Positions 1-11,415 of a stretch of 64,000 bases of DNA are shown here, piece after piece. A program made the position numbers and the translations under genes. The stretch covers positions 6,382,491 to 6,446,490 of the forward strand of contig NC_134973.1 of NCBI RefSeq assembly GCF_965638725.1, read 5' to 3'. The notes beneath the pieces are model-generated. The model worked only from the letters and a program-made list of their open reading frames with translations. It made no database searches and had not been told where the DNA came from. Positions within the stretch are counted from its first letter, which is position 1. Every line of letters begins with the position of its first letter. The DNA comes from Aptenodytes patagonicus (taxonomy: Eukaryota > Chordata > Aves > Sphenisciformes > Spheniscidae).

Positions 1-1316
1 GCACTGTCACATTTACACCTGTATCTGAATTCTCAGCTCCACAGCGTAGGTTATTTGGAGGCAAGGGTTTAGATTTTAAATTTTACCAGTTGTTGGCTAA
101 AACTAAGTGGATTCAGTTTGTCTCAACTTGAAAAAGTGTTCTGGCTGCTGGCTTCTTTACGTGCTGGTAAAATAGGGCTGGAAGTACCTTTCAGATGCTG
201 GCACCTCTGTGTGTAAAGCTTTTTGGCAACTGAGCAAGAGAGAAAATGGAAATGGGAAGGATCTCCAAGCACAGCAGAGTCCCCATGGAAGGGAGAATGA
301 GGCTGAGGGATTTCCTACTTCATCTAAACCTAGTGCCCCCATGAAGAATTAGGCAGAGGTACCTCAGGAACAGAGCCCATTGACTGCAACTATGTGCATT
401 ATAAGTTCTTTGCAAAGGAACAATGCTATTCTGCAGCTGAGCTATGAACAGATACATGAACATGAGCTGAACTCGGAGCTGACCACTGAGTAACTCCACA
501 ATCTGTGTGGACATGTTTTCATTTCTGTATTTTTTTGAATGCCTAGAGACTTCAAGCTGTGTTTTCCTACCAGACTTTCTCCTAGTTTTTGCATGAATGA
601 AAACAGAACTGTAATTTTGTTTGTTTGTTTGTTTTAAACCAGAAACCTTGTTTGCTGATAAGAATCAATACAAAATGGGAGATGGGAAGGGAGGTTCCTG
701 GAAAGCAAGAATATTCTCTTGATATCCATCTCTTCTTCCACAGGAGACAGATAGCTCCTCTGAAGAGGAGGAGGAGGAAAGATTACAGTGCACTTCTCAG
801 TTCCCTGCCAAAATATAAGTAGGTCCAGAAGATGCTGAAAGTAACAACTAGCCGTCAAATCAACACAAGAAATAGGGTAAATTTCACTCTGGCAGGGACC
901 ATCATGAACATGTAACTGCGTATCGGGGATGTATGGAGAAAAAACAGAGTTAGCAGCAAGAAAATTGCTGGTGGTAGACCTCTGTAGAAGAGGCAGTCAA
1001 CGCTTTTTTGGTAGAACAGAAGTGTGCAACGTACAGTTAAATTAAGACCTGGGCAGAAAGTGGATTCCTGCCAACTCATTCCTGCCATGAGTTTTCTGAG
1101 GATTTTTTTTTTTTTCACGTGAGCAAAATGAATGTCCATATCACGATGGGTTAGGTACTAACATTTTGTTCTCATGGTAGAAATACTAGTGGGCACATGC
1201 AGGCAGGGATGAGGGTTGCTGCAAAAGCTGAAGAGGTGTTACGTCACAGTGGTGTTTCTAGGGATGGAGAAATGCATCTGCTCTTAGCGCACATTACTTT
1301 TTAACCTCTCCAGCTA

Positions 1317-1441
1317 TGTCCAGGACACGAAAAGGCAGGAAACAGAAGAAGCTAATCAGTTATACGCAGTTGTCTCTCACCTTTGCTGCTGTGAAGGGTT
1401 CTTGCAAAAAGGAAGACAGTACCAGTTGCTGCCAAAGTGAG
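1317..1441 (+). other. Possible terminal exon, protein not recognised
   Basis: A pyrimidine-rich acceptor (CCTCTCCAG) at 1307-1315 leads into an open frame that begins YVQDTKRQETEEANQLYAV and closes with QLLPK and a TGA at 1439-1441. An ATTAAA hexamer follows about 50 bases later. The composition is plausible for the end of a real protein, but I recognise no family and see no matching upstream exon. Weak candidate only. Confidence 0.2.
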
Positions 1442-1893
1442 GATTGTCATAAGTGCAATCCATCAGCATGTACAGAGGACAAAAAAAAGACACATTAAAA
1501 GCCAATTCTCTGCAGGCTGGACTCCAGAGGGTATCTGGGAGTCGCATAGCTTGGACCTATCACGTCTTGAAGGTACGTGTTCTCCAAATCCCTTTCAAGT
1601 GATGCATACTTTGTCATAGACCTTTGGAGCTGCTCTTCTGTACATACCCACTGATGATGGAACATGTCTGGGTGATAGATATCTAATAGGTTTTTTCCTG
1701 AATCTAAGTTAAAGTTTAAGCAAGAGGAATTATACCAATAGACAGGTGGTTTGCCAGACTCATACAGTTCAGCAGCAGCACTGTATACAAGTTGTGAATC
1801 TCAGCACCTTCACTGTGCTTTAGTCTCTCCTTCCTACTGGCGCTTTTGAAGCTGGTCCAAGGTGGAGAAGCAAAATCCTTCACTGATGCTCAC

Positions 1894-2085
1894 CTTCAAA
1901 GTGTCAGTGTCTTCCAGCTCAGTAAGATCTAAAATGGAGTTGCTCACTCTTTCTCTGGGTCCATCTTCATCCACATGCTGGCAGATGTGAAACTTTTCAC
2001 GGTAGGCCATCTTACCTCTGCAGGAGGAAGCTGGTGTCCACCGGAACTGTGTGGCATTGTAGTAACATGCCAGTAGAGAAATGGA
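1894..2085 (-). other. Possible coding exon, protein not recognised
   Basis: On the minus strand this block is open and has a natural peptide texture, including the string CQHVDEDGPRERVSNSILD followed by LTELEDTDTLK. It ends at a good splice donor (AAG|GTGAGC, exon edge 1894). A second donor-like site, GAG|GTAAGA, lies inside it near 2018, so two alternative 3' edges are possible. The upstream boundary is uncertain because no strong acceptor is visible. I do not recognise the protein. It could be an exon of a gene running on the minus strand to the left of SAFB, or chance. Confidence 0.28.
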
Positions 2086-3303
2086 TGGGCTGGCACATGT
2101 CCATGCATGGCCTAGGATGATTATACAAGCACAGGAAGAGCAATTGAGCAAAGTATATCTGCATGAAACATTTTGCTAGCTTTCAGTATGCTCCAGTTTG
2201 TGGACTGTGCATGTTTTAATTTTAATGTTGATGAAAACTTTCCTGAGGTCAGTTTTCAGTCATAGCCAAGGCATATATAAAGAGCACCAATGGCCTAGAG
2301 GGCATTAGTATTGTAAGATGGAGTTACAGATTTATTCTGTATTTTTAACCCTTTGTGATGGGATTGTGGCATGATGTTGCAGAAGTCATTATGACATGGC
2401 ATAGCATCAATATGAATCTGTTCCCTCCTCACAGGAAGCATCTGTGCATATATCGGATGGATTGCTGTAAATACACATCTTGTAACCTCTCTGTCCTCAG
2501 GTCTCTGTTTGTCCCAGGGCTGCTGCTCATGCTTCCAAAACTCGGGACAGAGATTGTCCTGGCTGCTGGCAGCAGAGGCGGCATTTTTCCCCACACTGAT
2601 GTGCTAACACAGTCGCATTGTTCTAGTCTGTGCTAGTTACAGAACAAGCCAAGACACAGCTACAGGACAGGAAATAAGCAGGGGTAGGTAGGGAGAGTCG
2701 GATGAGTCCTTACTCAGAGTAGGAAGCAGATTTAAAACACAAGAAGGAAGAAGGATTTGCGGGGGTTTTGTTTCCCTTTTTAAACAAATAGTTATATGAT
2801 GAAACTTACTGCCAAGAGATTTCGGAGGATTTGGCTAAGGTATAAATAGCTTTAAAAAGTGCTTAAGTTAATTCCTGGAGGATGGGTCCATCGGTGGCTC
2901 TTAAACCTAATGGTCCAGATGGAAGCTACAGCTCAGTAAACCTTGGAGTGCCAGTCACTGGGAGTTTATCACCTGATGAAGGATTGCTCTACATGCATCC
3001 TGTTCCAATATATTTTTCTTTACACACCTGCCTCTAGAAGAGAAAGAGTACTGAGTGGGAAGGACTTGTTCATCTGACCCAGTACATCTATTCTTCTCTT
3101 ATTACATCTCAATGACAATGTGTAGATTCATACAATGTGATCCTTTCAAACAATTGCTGGATTTAAGTCAAATGTTTTGCCAAGTCTAGTTTGTGACCTA
3201 TAGAAATAGTTGTAGGTAAAACAGGGTGCTCATCAGATTGCTGAGCAGACAGACTAAGTGGCAGTGTAGAAATTTACTTGTTAAAATAGTACCTGTGCTG
3301 CAG

Positions 3304-3505
3304 CTCACAGAATCTTTGATCTTGGAAGGGACATCTCAAGATAATTTAATTCAACCTCCATGCTCAAGCAAGGTCAACTAGACCAGGTTGCCCAGGACCA
3401 CGTCCAGCCAGATTTTGAACATCTCAAAGGATGCAGACTCCACAACCTCTCTGGACGACCTCTACCAATGTTTGACAGCCCTTACAGTTAAGAAGTGTTT
3501 TCTTT
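3304..3505 (-). mobile_element. CR1 LINE fragment (3' end)
   Basis: Read on the minus strand this is the end of a CR1 element. The plus strand shows the familiar run from an AGAATC start through GGAAGGGACATCTC, a region about a grouped vessel of contacts (GGTTGCCCAGGACCACGTCC) and on to CTTACAGTTAAGAAGTGTTT. CR1 is the dominant LINE of bird genomes. The copy is truncated at its 5' end and carries no open frame. It shares layout with the longer CR1 fragment in SAFB intron 17. Confidence 0.75.
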
Positions 3506-6500
3506 TGTTCAGCTCACCCAGTATCTTTTCTCTTTCTGAACATGGTGACACTGGATACTGCCAGAGTGGCCTGCTGCCACTACACCAAACGGTTTTGGAA
3601 TATCTTCCTCACAAGAAGAGTTGGCATTAGCAGATAGGTCTAAAAAGCTCCGCAGTGCCTTTTGTAGTTGTGTACTCTTATTTTTGCATAAATATCCAGT
3701 CCTCCTGTTCTGTTTTTAGCTTTTTGCCTCATAGATGTTTTGTAATAATGACTTTCACAGGCTACCTTTTTCTGTCACAAGTTATCAAGCACTCTGGCTG
3801 TCTCTAGTGGACCTATCCTACAGAAGGATAAAAAGTTTACATCTGCCAGCATTGTGGCACTGAGCAGGATTTATGGGATGCTCCCATCCCACCTCCAATG
3901 TGTAAGTGGGAGCTTACTGGTACCTTTTCCAGCCCTTAATATCTCTGGCTACACATAGCAGGGGGGGGGAAGTGGGAGGGGGAGGGAACGTGGTGGGTGG
4001 AAAAAACAAACAGAGGAGGAAGAGAAGAAAAAAAGCACAAGCAGCTTTTACTAACCCCATTTAAGCAGATTTGTTTCCCCATGCTGCAGAAAGGATAGTT
4101 GTCCTTAGGAGCTGGTGCAGAGTGTTTCTTCAACTTGATCAGTTAGTGTTCTCAAAGGCCCAGTCTATCTTCTCTTGGCAGAGCTCCCCCTAAGGTTTGA
4201 AAACAGCCCTGCCTGCAGCACAGGTGCTAACTGGAACTATTTTCAACGCAAATTAATTAGATATTACACAACAGTTACAGTGATTAGTATCCAAGAAGTT
4301 AGGGGGTTCTTTTTGAATGAATGTTGCTGGGAGGGATCCAGGGAATGGTTTTTGAGAAGAAGCAACTGAACAAGGCATTTCATCTGACCCAGTGACTTAA
4401 GCATCAGGTACAAATGTTACCTGTGGCCTGTGACTAACCTCAAATCCCAGCACAGGCTTGTAACTACATGTTTCCGAGTACCATGCGATTGCTTGCTTGA
4501 TCTCTTGTCTGCATTTTCAAAAATGATGCCCATTTTCCCCACTCCTAACAGGAAAATTTCACTCTTGGAACATAACTTTTAATCTCTCGTGCAATTCCAG
4601 TCATCTTTTACTGGAAAACATTGGATAAATGTATAAAGTACTGCTTTACAAGGCGGTGGGAGGGGCATACAGCTCATTGTTCAGCTAGTAAGGGACATAA
4701 CACCAGCAGCAGCACAGTGCAGGTAAGTGGCACGGGCTGTGATTTGGCTCACTGGCAGCGTAGCAGCAGGGATCAGAGTTGTTGCCCACATCACTCCCCA
4801 CTCATCCCCTAGATCTACTATTTAGTGCCAACAGATGGGATGATCAGTTTCTGAAACACAAAAGGAAACTAGTAAAGCATGTGGCTGTAGGGCTGATGGC
4901 ATTGCCAGACCCTTGAAACAGCAATTGTGATCCCAACCAACCCTTGAGCACTGGTACGTGCTCAAAGTTGTTTTTACCATGTGCACCAGGTGAATGAGGG
5001 AGAGGGGAGCGATGCACATCTGTATGCATTTGTCAGCCTGTGTCCTGAAGCATTAACTCTGCTCAGTCTTTATAAAAGAAAAGTAGTATTGCTGGTCCAA
5101 ACAAAAACAAAAGAGCCCCAGTCCCACAATATGCTCATTCTTTTGAAGTGCTGAAGTCATTGTATCAGCCCTAGATCCCCTCGTTTGCAGGGCTTCTAGT
5201 GGAGTCTTTCCTTGGTCCCCAGTCTGAAATAGATTATTCTAAGATTAATCATTTTAAGGTTCAGTCAGAGAACAACCTCCTGTTTCTGGAACAGAGGACA
5301 ATCTCAAAGTCTCTAGGCTTAGTTTGTCACAAAGAGACATTGCAATATTTGGCTGCATAAGACAGAAAAAGGCACAAGGCTCGTACTTTGGGCAGTAGCA
5401 GCGGCGAATTGGGTCCTCTAGATTCTACTTCCCAATTCTGATAGAGAATAAAACGCAAGGCCAGACTGCTGACTCTGCCACTGCTTTGTGCACATCTTTT
5501 GGTCATTCACTTCACTTCCCTATTGCCAAGTTCCCCCAAGGTAAAACCGTACATTGTAATAAACAATGCCAAGAGTCCTAGTTAAAGCTTTCAAAGTTCT
5601 AGTTGCTTGAGGTCAATGTATAAACAGCACTCTTGAATCACAAGAGAAGAGATAAACAGGTGTTCCTTCAGTGCAAAGTATTGTTTTCTTTCAGTCAATC
5701 ATTTCAACACCCTGTCAAAGAACCAGAGACTTACCTATGTCACTTTCATGGTGGAAGAAAAAAGTAACCTGGAGAATTGTCCTTGCTACTGAATCCTCTA
5801 GCAGACTCCACATGGTATGTACCATCCTTGGTGCTGTTAAATCCTTCAAAAGAACTATTTGTTATGGAGCTGTGGCAGAATGATCAGGGCTCACCTGTTT
5901 TGTTATGGACATACAAGAAAAAAAAAAAAAGAAAAATTGCAGTGGACATAAGAAGGGGAAAAACCAACCAACCAAACAAAAAAATCCACCTTCTTTTCTA
6001 GCGGTGGATATACTGCTGAATGATATAGCTCAGCTTTTGTCTGGGTTAGGTAGGATTGGGAAGCACATCAGAATCTGAGGGTACAACGCAAATAGCAAGA
6101 GTAACATATAAAGGTTACCGACAACAGCAGTGATGTTGGGGGTGGGGGTTGGAGGACTGTGATCAGCTCCCGGTCTCACAACATGAAACTGCATTCCATA
6201 TAGTGCTTGCTTTACTAGTGAGGGGACAGGGGGAGAGAAAGGCATGGGGGCAAAGAGGAAAGGGGATTAGCTCCTTGTTATCTTACAGTCCAATGCAATA
6301 ATATCTTGCCTCCATCAGTTCCAGTACCATAGGCTTTCCACAGCTGTACAGGCACAACATCACATGTTGGCTTGGGAATTTAGTCAGTATCCTCTCTTAA
6401 GGGATGATAAATCATTTGCTTCCCTCTTTGTTGCGAGCTCTTCCCTACAGATGTACAGGCAAGTCTTGTTTTACTTTTAGCCCTTTACCTAGTAGTCCCC

Positions 6501-9500
6501 CTTCCTTCTGTTCTTTCTGTTGTGCAGGTGCCAGATGCTTCACCTCATTCTAGAACCTTGATAACCTCTGTCAATACCCCCATTTCCTCCTTGGCTTCCC
6601 AATGGGAACTGTCCTTGAAGCAGCACAGCTTTTCCAGCAGGAGTTTCTGTCACAGCTACCCCCCCAACACACACACACCAGAAAGTAATGGAGCTAAGAT
6701 ACTTGTGCAGGGCTGCTATTCAGCAGACAGGCTCCTGGGCATGCTGGCAATTACAGTATGTAATCAAATTAACTCCAGCTGTGAGGCAGGAGCTGTCTGC
6801 CATTCTACAGACCCTGTGTAACAAGCTTGCTGTGGCTTAGGCAACCGACTTTGAAAAGCAGCACATCTCACATAACAAATAGCTCAGCTAGGGATGCACT
6901 GGGAAGGTGGGTTTACTGGAACAGACCTCCATTCTCTCCCATGAGAGTAAGAGTCAGTCTACCATTGACTACCCCTTCATTGCTCTTTGGTAAAATGGAG
7001 GACCTAATTTTCCAGAGTAGTGTTTAATTTTTACCTTGCAAATCACCAGAAGTAATAAAAGAATCACCTCCTGTCTCCAGGATAGCCTCCATACTTATCT
7101 TCAAGTCTTTTCTGAAAACACTTACCCTCAGCTTGAAGGTCCCGGAAGATAAGGGGAGTGGTAGAGTGAGGTTCAGGACTCCAGTGAATGGTTCTGTGTC
7201 TACTCCCCCATCCCACCAGGCTAAAACCCCACTAAGAAAATTCTGACACTGTCATCGAGAGAGTTTTAATCTCTCTAGCTTTTGCTACAAACAAAATGTA
7301 ATCACTTTGAACAAAGCATGGTCTTGGTTTATGTACACACACTGTGTACAAACAGGTAGAAGGCTGCACCTCTGGTATGCTTGGAACTTTAGTTCTCCAT
7401 GCTTTTCATGATCTTCTGTACCACTTTTTTGCCCTTTGATGATTGCTTTCTAAAGCTTCTTCATTGTGATATGCTTTCCTAATGGTATTTTATGAATGAT
7501 CTTAAGTAATTCAAGTTATTTACTAAAAAGAAGAGGAATGTATGTACAAGTGAATACAGTTCTCTTGTACGTCAGCACTTAGTAAGCATCCTAGTTCAGC
7601 TTGCACAAATGCTTCAGTTGCCTTCTCAAGGCAAGAGAGTTGGCACGAGGTGTACTTTCTCATTCTCACACTTCCTGCAGCATTGTCATTCCAGCACAGA
7701 TGACACCCTGCACCACCCGCATCTTTAGCGTGTTTATGAAGTAAACGTGAATTATGGAGGATTTATGCCATTTAACTATGGCATCAGATTAGTTGCACAG
7801 ACTTGCAAAGTCAGCAAAAGGCTCCAAAACAGTTAGGAGCTGTTTCCCTCCACTGATAGAGGCTAGGCTTCTAGCGTAGACACACTAGGCTGGCCTTTTA
7901 AGAGCTAGATGCTCTGAAAGTTCCTCTGTGTTAACAGCACAGACCACTCATTCAGAGTTACACAATACCAGGTCAAATTTGAACCTCGCACAACTTTTGG
8001 AGATGTTTTTCCCTGTTTGGACAGAGCTGTTAGGTGACTCAATTAGCTAGCCCCAGTGGAGTCTGTCTTCCTTTGCAAAACAAGCAGCAGCTGACATACA
8101 AGAGCTACACTTCACATTGCTATAGCTTTCAGAGATCAGACCAACGTAAGCAAAAACTTTCTTACCTGAACTATGAACTTGAGAGACCACAACAACGACA
8201 CTGAATAACACTAAACCAAAATACCGAGGGACAAACGTGGTAGGGCAGGCAGCTCACTCTGCTGCACTGTGGTAACTAAATCTTTCCTTGGAGGGCACTG
8301 TTAAATTGGAAACAGGCACATGCTCAGGATCTTGCTTGCATGCTTGTTAGCATCAAACATTCTCCATCTGCAGGCCAGATACAGGTTTCATGCGTGAGCT
8401 TGAAATTGCTGGGAGATTATCATTAGCCATAGTGCCTTGAATGCTAAAACACACCTGGCTTTTGCTTCTTAGTTAGTAGGATTATTCCACCTCCTTTGAA
8501 TGCAATTACTTTGCTTTCCTCATCACAGAGCTTGCATGCTTCACGTGGTTTCATTTTAAGGACCAGAAAGGGTGGGATTGGTTTGGAAGTTGTCCTTCCA
8601 TTGCTGAGACTCCCAACAGGTTTGCAGAGTCAGTAAGGTTAATGAGTAAGGCAGACATAAGCAGTATTAAAATTGCTTGTTTGTTTGTTTTTGATTCATA
8701 TAACAGACTTTTTTAAAAAAAAAAAACCACCTGAATGATTTTGGTAACATTCATTAGAACTACCTTGAGGACTCTAGCCTGCAAAAGTTCAATGATTGAG
8801 GATCTCTTAAAACCAGGGAACTCACATTTGCTGTTTGAAAAAAAATACCCTATGCAAACCCAATTTCTGTCCTATGCAAACCTGAGTTAATCAGTATATA
8901 TATGTTTTACTGTGTGCTTTACATGTTACAGCAGTTGATTAGAGCAGTAATTAACCACAAAGATGCAACCTGCTTACACCAGTAGCGGACATTCTGAAGT
9001 TCTGCTAAAGTTGGGTCACATTGTCTCTATCCTGAGTTTATTTGGAATTGGGGACTAGAAGGCAGCTGTTTAGCTTTGTCTCCACTTGTGCTGTGTGGAT
9101 TTTTTTTTTTTATAGCCCATAGAAATCTTTGCACCAGGTGAAAACCAAACCAAACCAAACAACCCACAGCCCCAAAGCCAGAATTTGTCCAATCATTTCC
9201 ATGCACTGGATTTAATAAAGACTGGACAGATATCCCAGCTACTGACTGGGTGTCAAGGTTTGCGCGATCGGCTGCTACCATGTCAGAAACATGCATGTAG
9301 TCAGTGCGGCCATCTAGCGGAATTAGAGGGAAATGCAGGTCAGTTAAAAACGTGGTGGGAAAAAAGCCTTCATCCTAAAGTAAATATGATTTTCAAATGC
9401 AGTAAACATCATAATGAGATAGTAAGAGGCTCCAGTTTGATTGGTTGTTTGTTGTTTCCCCCCCCCCCGGTGGTCAGAAAGGTTCTTTTATTAGAATAAT

Positions 9501-11194
9501 TGTCTCCCCAGGTGATAAAATACTATCCTTTTGGCATCAATCTACATAGGTTGATGCGATGGCCTGGGTCACAGGCATCACTTTTTCAACTTCTCCAAAC
9601 TCCTTAAATAGCAGACCAGGAGATGGCAATGTTCCTCATGCTTATAAATGACTGTGTGGTGCTGTCAACAGAGCCTGCCCTGGCTGGAGGGGAAATCTCA
9701 TACCCCTTTTGGGATGCTACATACCTGCTGAGGACAAGGAAAGATGCTCTCCTTAAAGCTACAAATGGACAGGTCAGTTGTGCTGGAGCTTCACGTTTCC
9801 ATGCAATTCCTGCAGAGAAGGTCCAGATACAGTAATAGGGACAGCCATAGGGTATATCTAGTGGGAGTGATTCACTTGTCCTCCTGCTTAATGGTCGATG
9901 ATCTGAATTGGGAAAGACAAAGCAGAGCAGGTGTGGGGGTATCACCGCTCTTTTTCTTTTCTTTCTCTGTATCAGAGGTGAACATCTAAAGGATTAAAAG
10001 CAAGGAAGCACTGGATCCTAGCCAGACCCACAGAATTATTACAGTTAGTTGCTACTAAGTGTAGCAGTCTGAAAATCTATTCTTTCTGTTTGCATTCGTA
10101 GTTTGTGTTCTTGAACAAATGGCTCAAGTCTTTCTGGGCCTTAGCTTCACCATTAAAACAAAACCTCTTTTACAGTGAGGTTGATGTTAGTGTAATCCAG
10201 ACAGCCTCGGGCAACTCCCCACTGCAATCAAAGCAGCTTTTTAGAATTTAGATGGTTTGTCCACAGGGATCCTCCTCCAGTGTGGGAAGTCCCAACCCTG
10301 ATGAAAAAGACCTGAAGAACTTCACTTCCCATAACAATGCAACTGTAGGAAATGAATGAAAAAAAATCTTCAGGCAACTGAGAAAAAAACATCTCTGAAG
10401 ATGGAAAAAAACCAGTGACCTACTAATGAAAGTAACAGGATTTTTTCCTCTTGGCATCACAAAAGCTGTCTTTGGTGGGTAATGCTAAGGCCGTGTTGCT
10501 CCAGAGATGACTGCACAAAGACAAATTATAATTTGGATATGACAAAGTGACAGATCATTTGCACTAATCTTGATCATGTTAGTTCTCAACACATACTTAA
10601 AATGATGCCAAAGCACAGCCAATGGCTGTTTCTAATCTACTTCAAGGAAATTATGGATCGCTAGGTAAAATTACTGGCCTGAAATTGGTGGAGCTTTGGA
10701 CTACCCTGATCTAGCCCTAGCTAAACAAAAATGATTCTGACTTGCACTTCAAAGTCATTACTTTCACAAGTACCTGTGCATTTTCTCTTATAGAAGCTGT
10801 GCTGGTAACTCAGTACGTAGCCTTTTTCAGAGAGCGAAGAGTATTATGTTGCACGGTACCCACCAACATGAGACAAGATGAAAAAAAATTCTTCACCACT
10901 TGTCCTACAGGATCCTAAGTCAATTTTGCAGTGGCAGGGTGTTCAAACTTTGACAACTGCAATCTACTAGCATTTTCTCATGCTAGCGCGTATGCTAGTT
11001 AATTTTGACATGTCTGAAGTAACACAATATTTCAGTGTATTTCTGGGAGCTGTGTGCTACTGAAAGTGCCAAGGGACACCTGTAAAGCATTTTGATACTT
11101 CACCTTTGAAAGAAAGGTACATGGTTTAACATATAGCTGAATAAATTAGTTTTCCAGCGACTGCTGAAACAAAGCAATTAACTGTAAACTGGCT

Positions 11195-11200
11195 TTTATT
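11195..11200 (-). terminator. Polyadenylation signal of SAFB
   Basis: The plus strand reads TTTATT, giving AATAAA on the minus strand about 215 bases downstream of the SAFB stop codon at 11416-11418. It is the first good hexamer after the stop, so the 3' UTR is probably about 240 bases long. Cleavage would be expected near 11175-11185. Confidence 0.6.
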
Positions 11201-11415
11201 TATGGAAAATGGAATGCTTCATTAACAAACATTTTAAATGGGATATGAACAACACATTACAAAACAAATGAGTTCACATTGGATTGAGTGACATAATATG
11301 GCAGCAGCTTAAAAAAAAAAATTACACTTACAGTAGCCCATAAGTTACAATTAATGGTAACCCTGGGTAACAGATTCATTTCAGATGCCACCTTGCATTA
11401 AAAATTAAAACACAT

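Larger units (their letters stand above)
1..11180. other. Downstream flank of SAFB with no assignable gene
   Basis: This stretch follows the 3' end of SAFB. It has ordinary AT-moderate composition, short simple repeats (an AC run near 6661-6682, a G run near 3961, poly-A runs near 8715 and 5920) and one CR1 fragment listed separately. No ORF has convincing domain content. A few short blocks look exon-like (minus strand 1894-2085, plus strand 1317-1441) but I could not link them to a known protein. Apart from these I see nothing in 2100-3300 or 3510-11180 beyond single-copy intergenic or intronic sequence. It could be intronic sequence of a neighbouring gene whose exons mostly lie outside the window. 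Confidence 0.5.

Noticed and set aside
738-812. Plus-strand exon-like piece reading ETDSSSEEEEEER
   Set aside because: Acidic runs arise easily from GAG/GAA repeats; the frame ends at once in a stop and no partner exon is seen.
5130-5225. Minus-strand open stretch with GDQGKTPLEALQTRG, suggestive of an ankyrin repeat
   Set aside because: A single short match after an acceptor-like site, no second repeat and no clear donor. Chance similarity is more likely.
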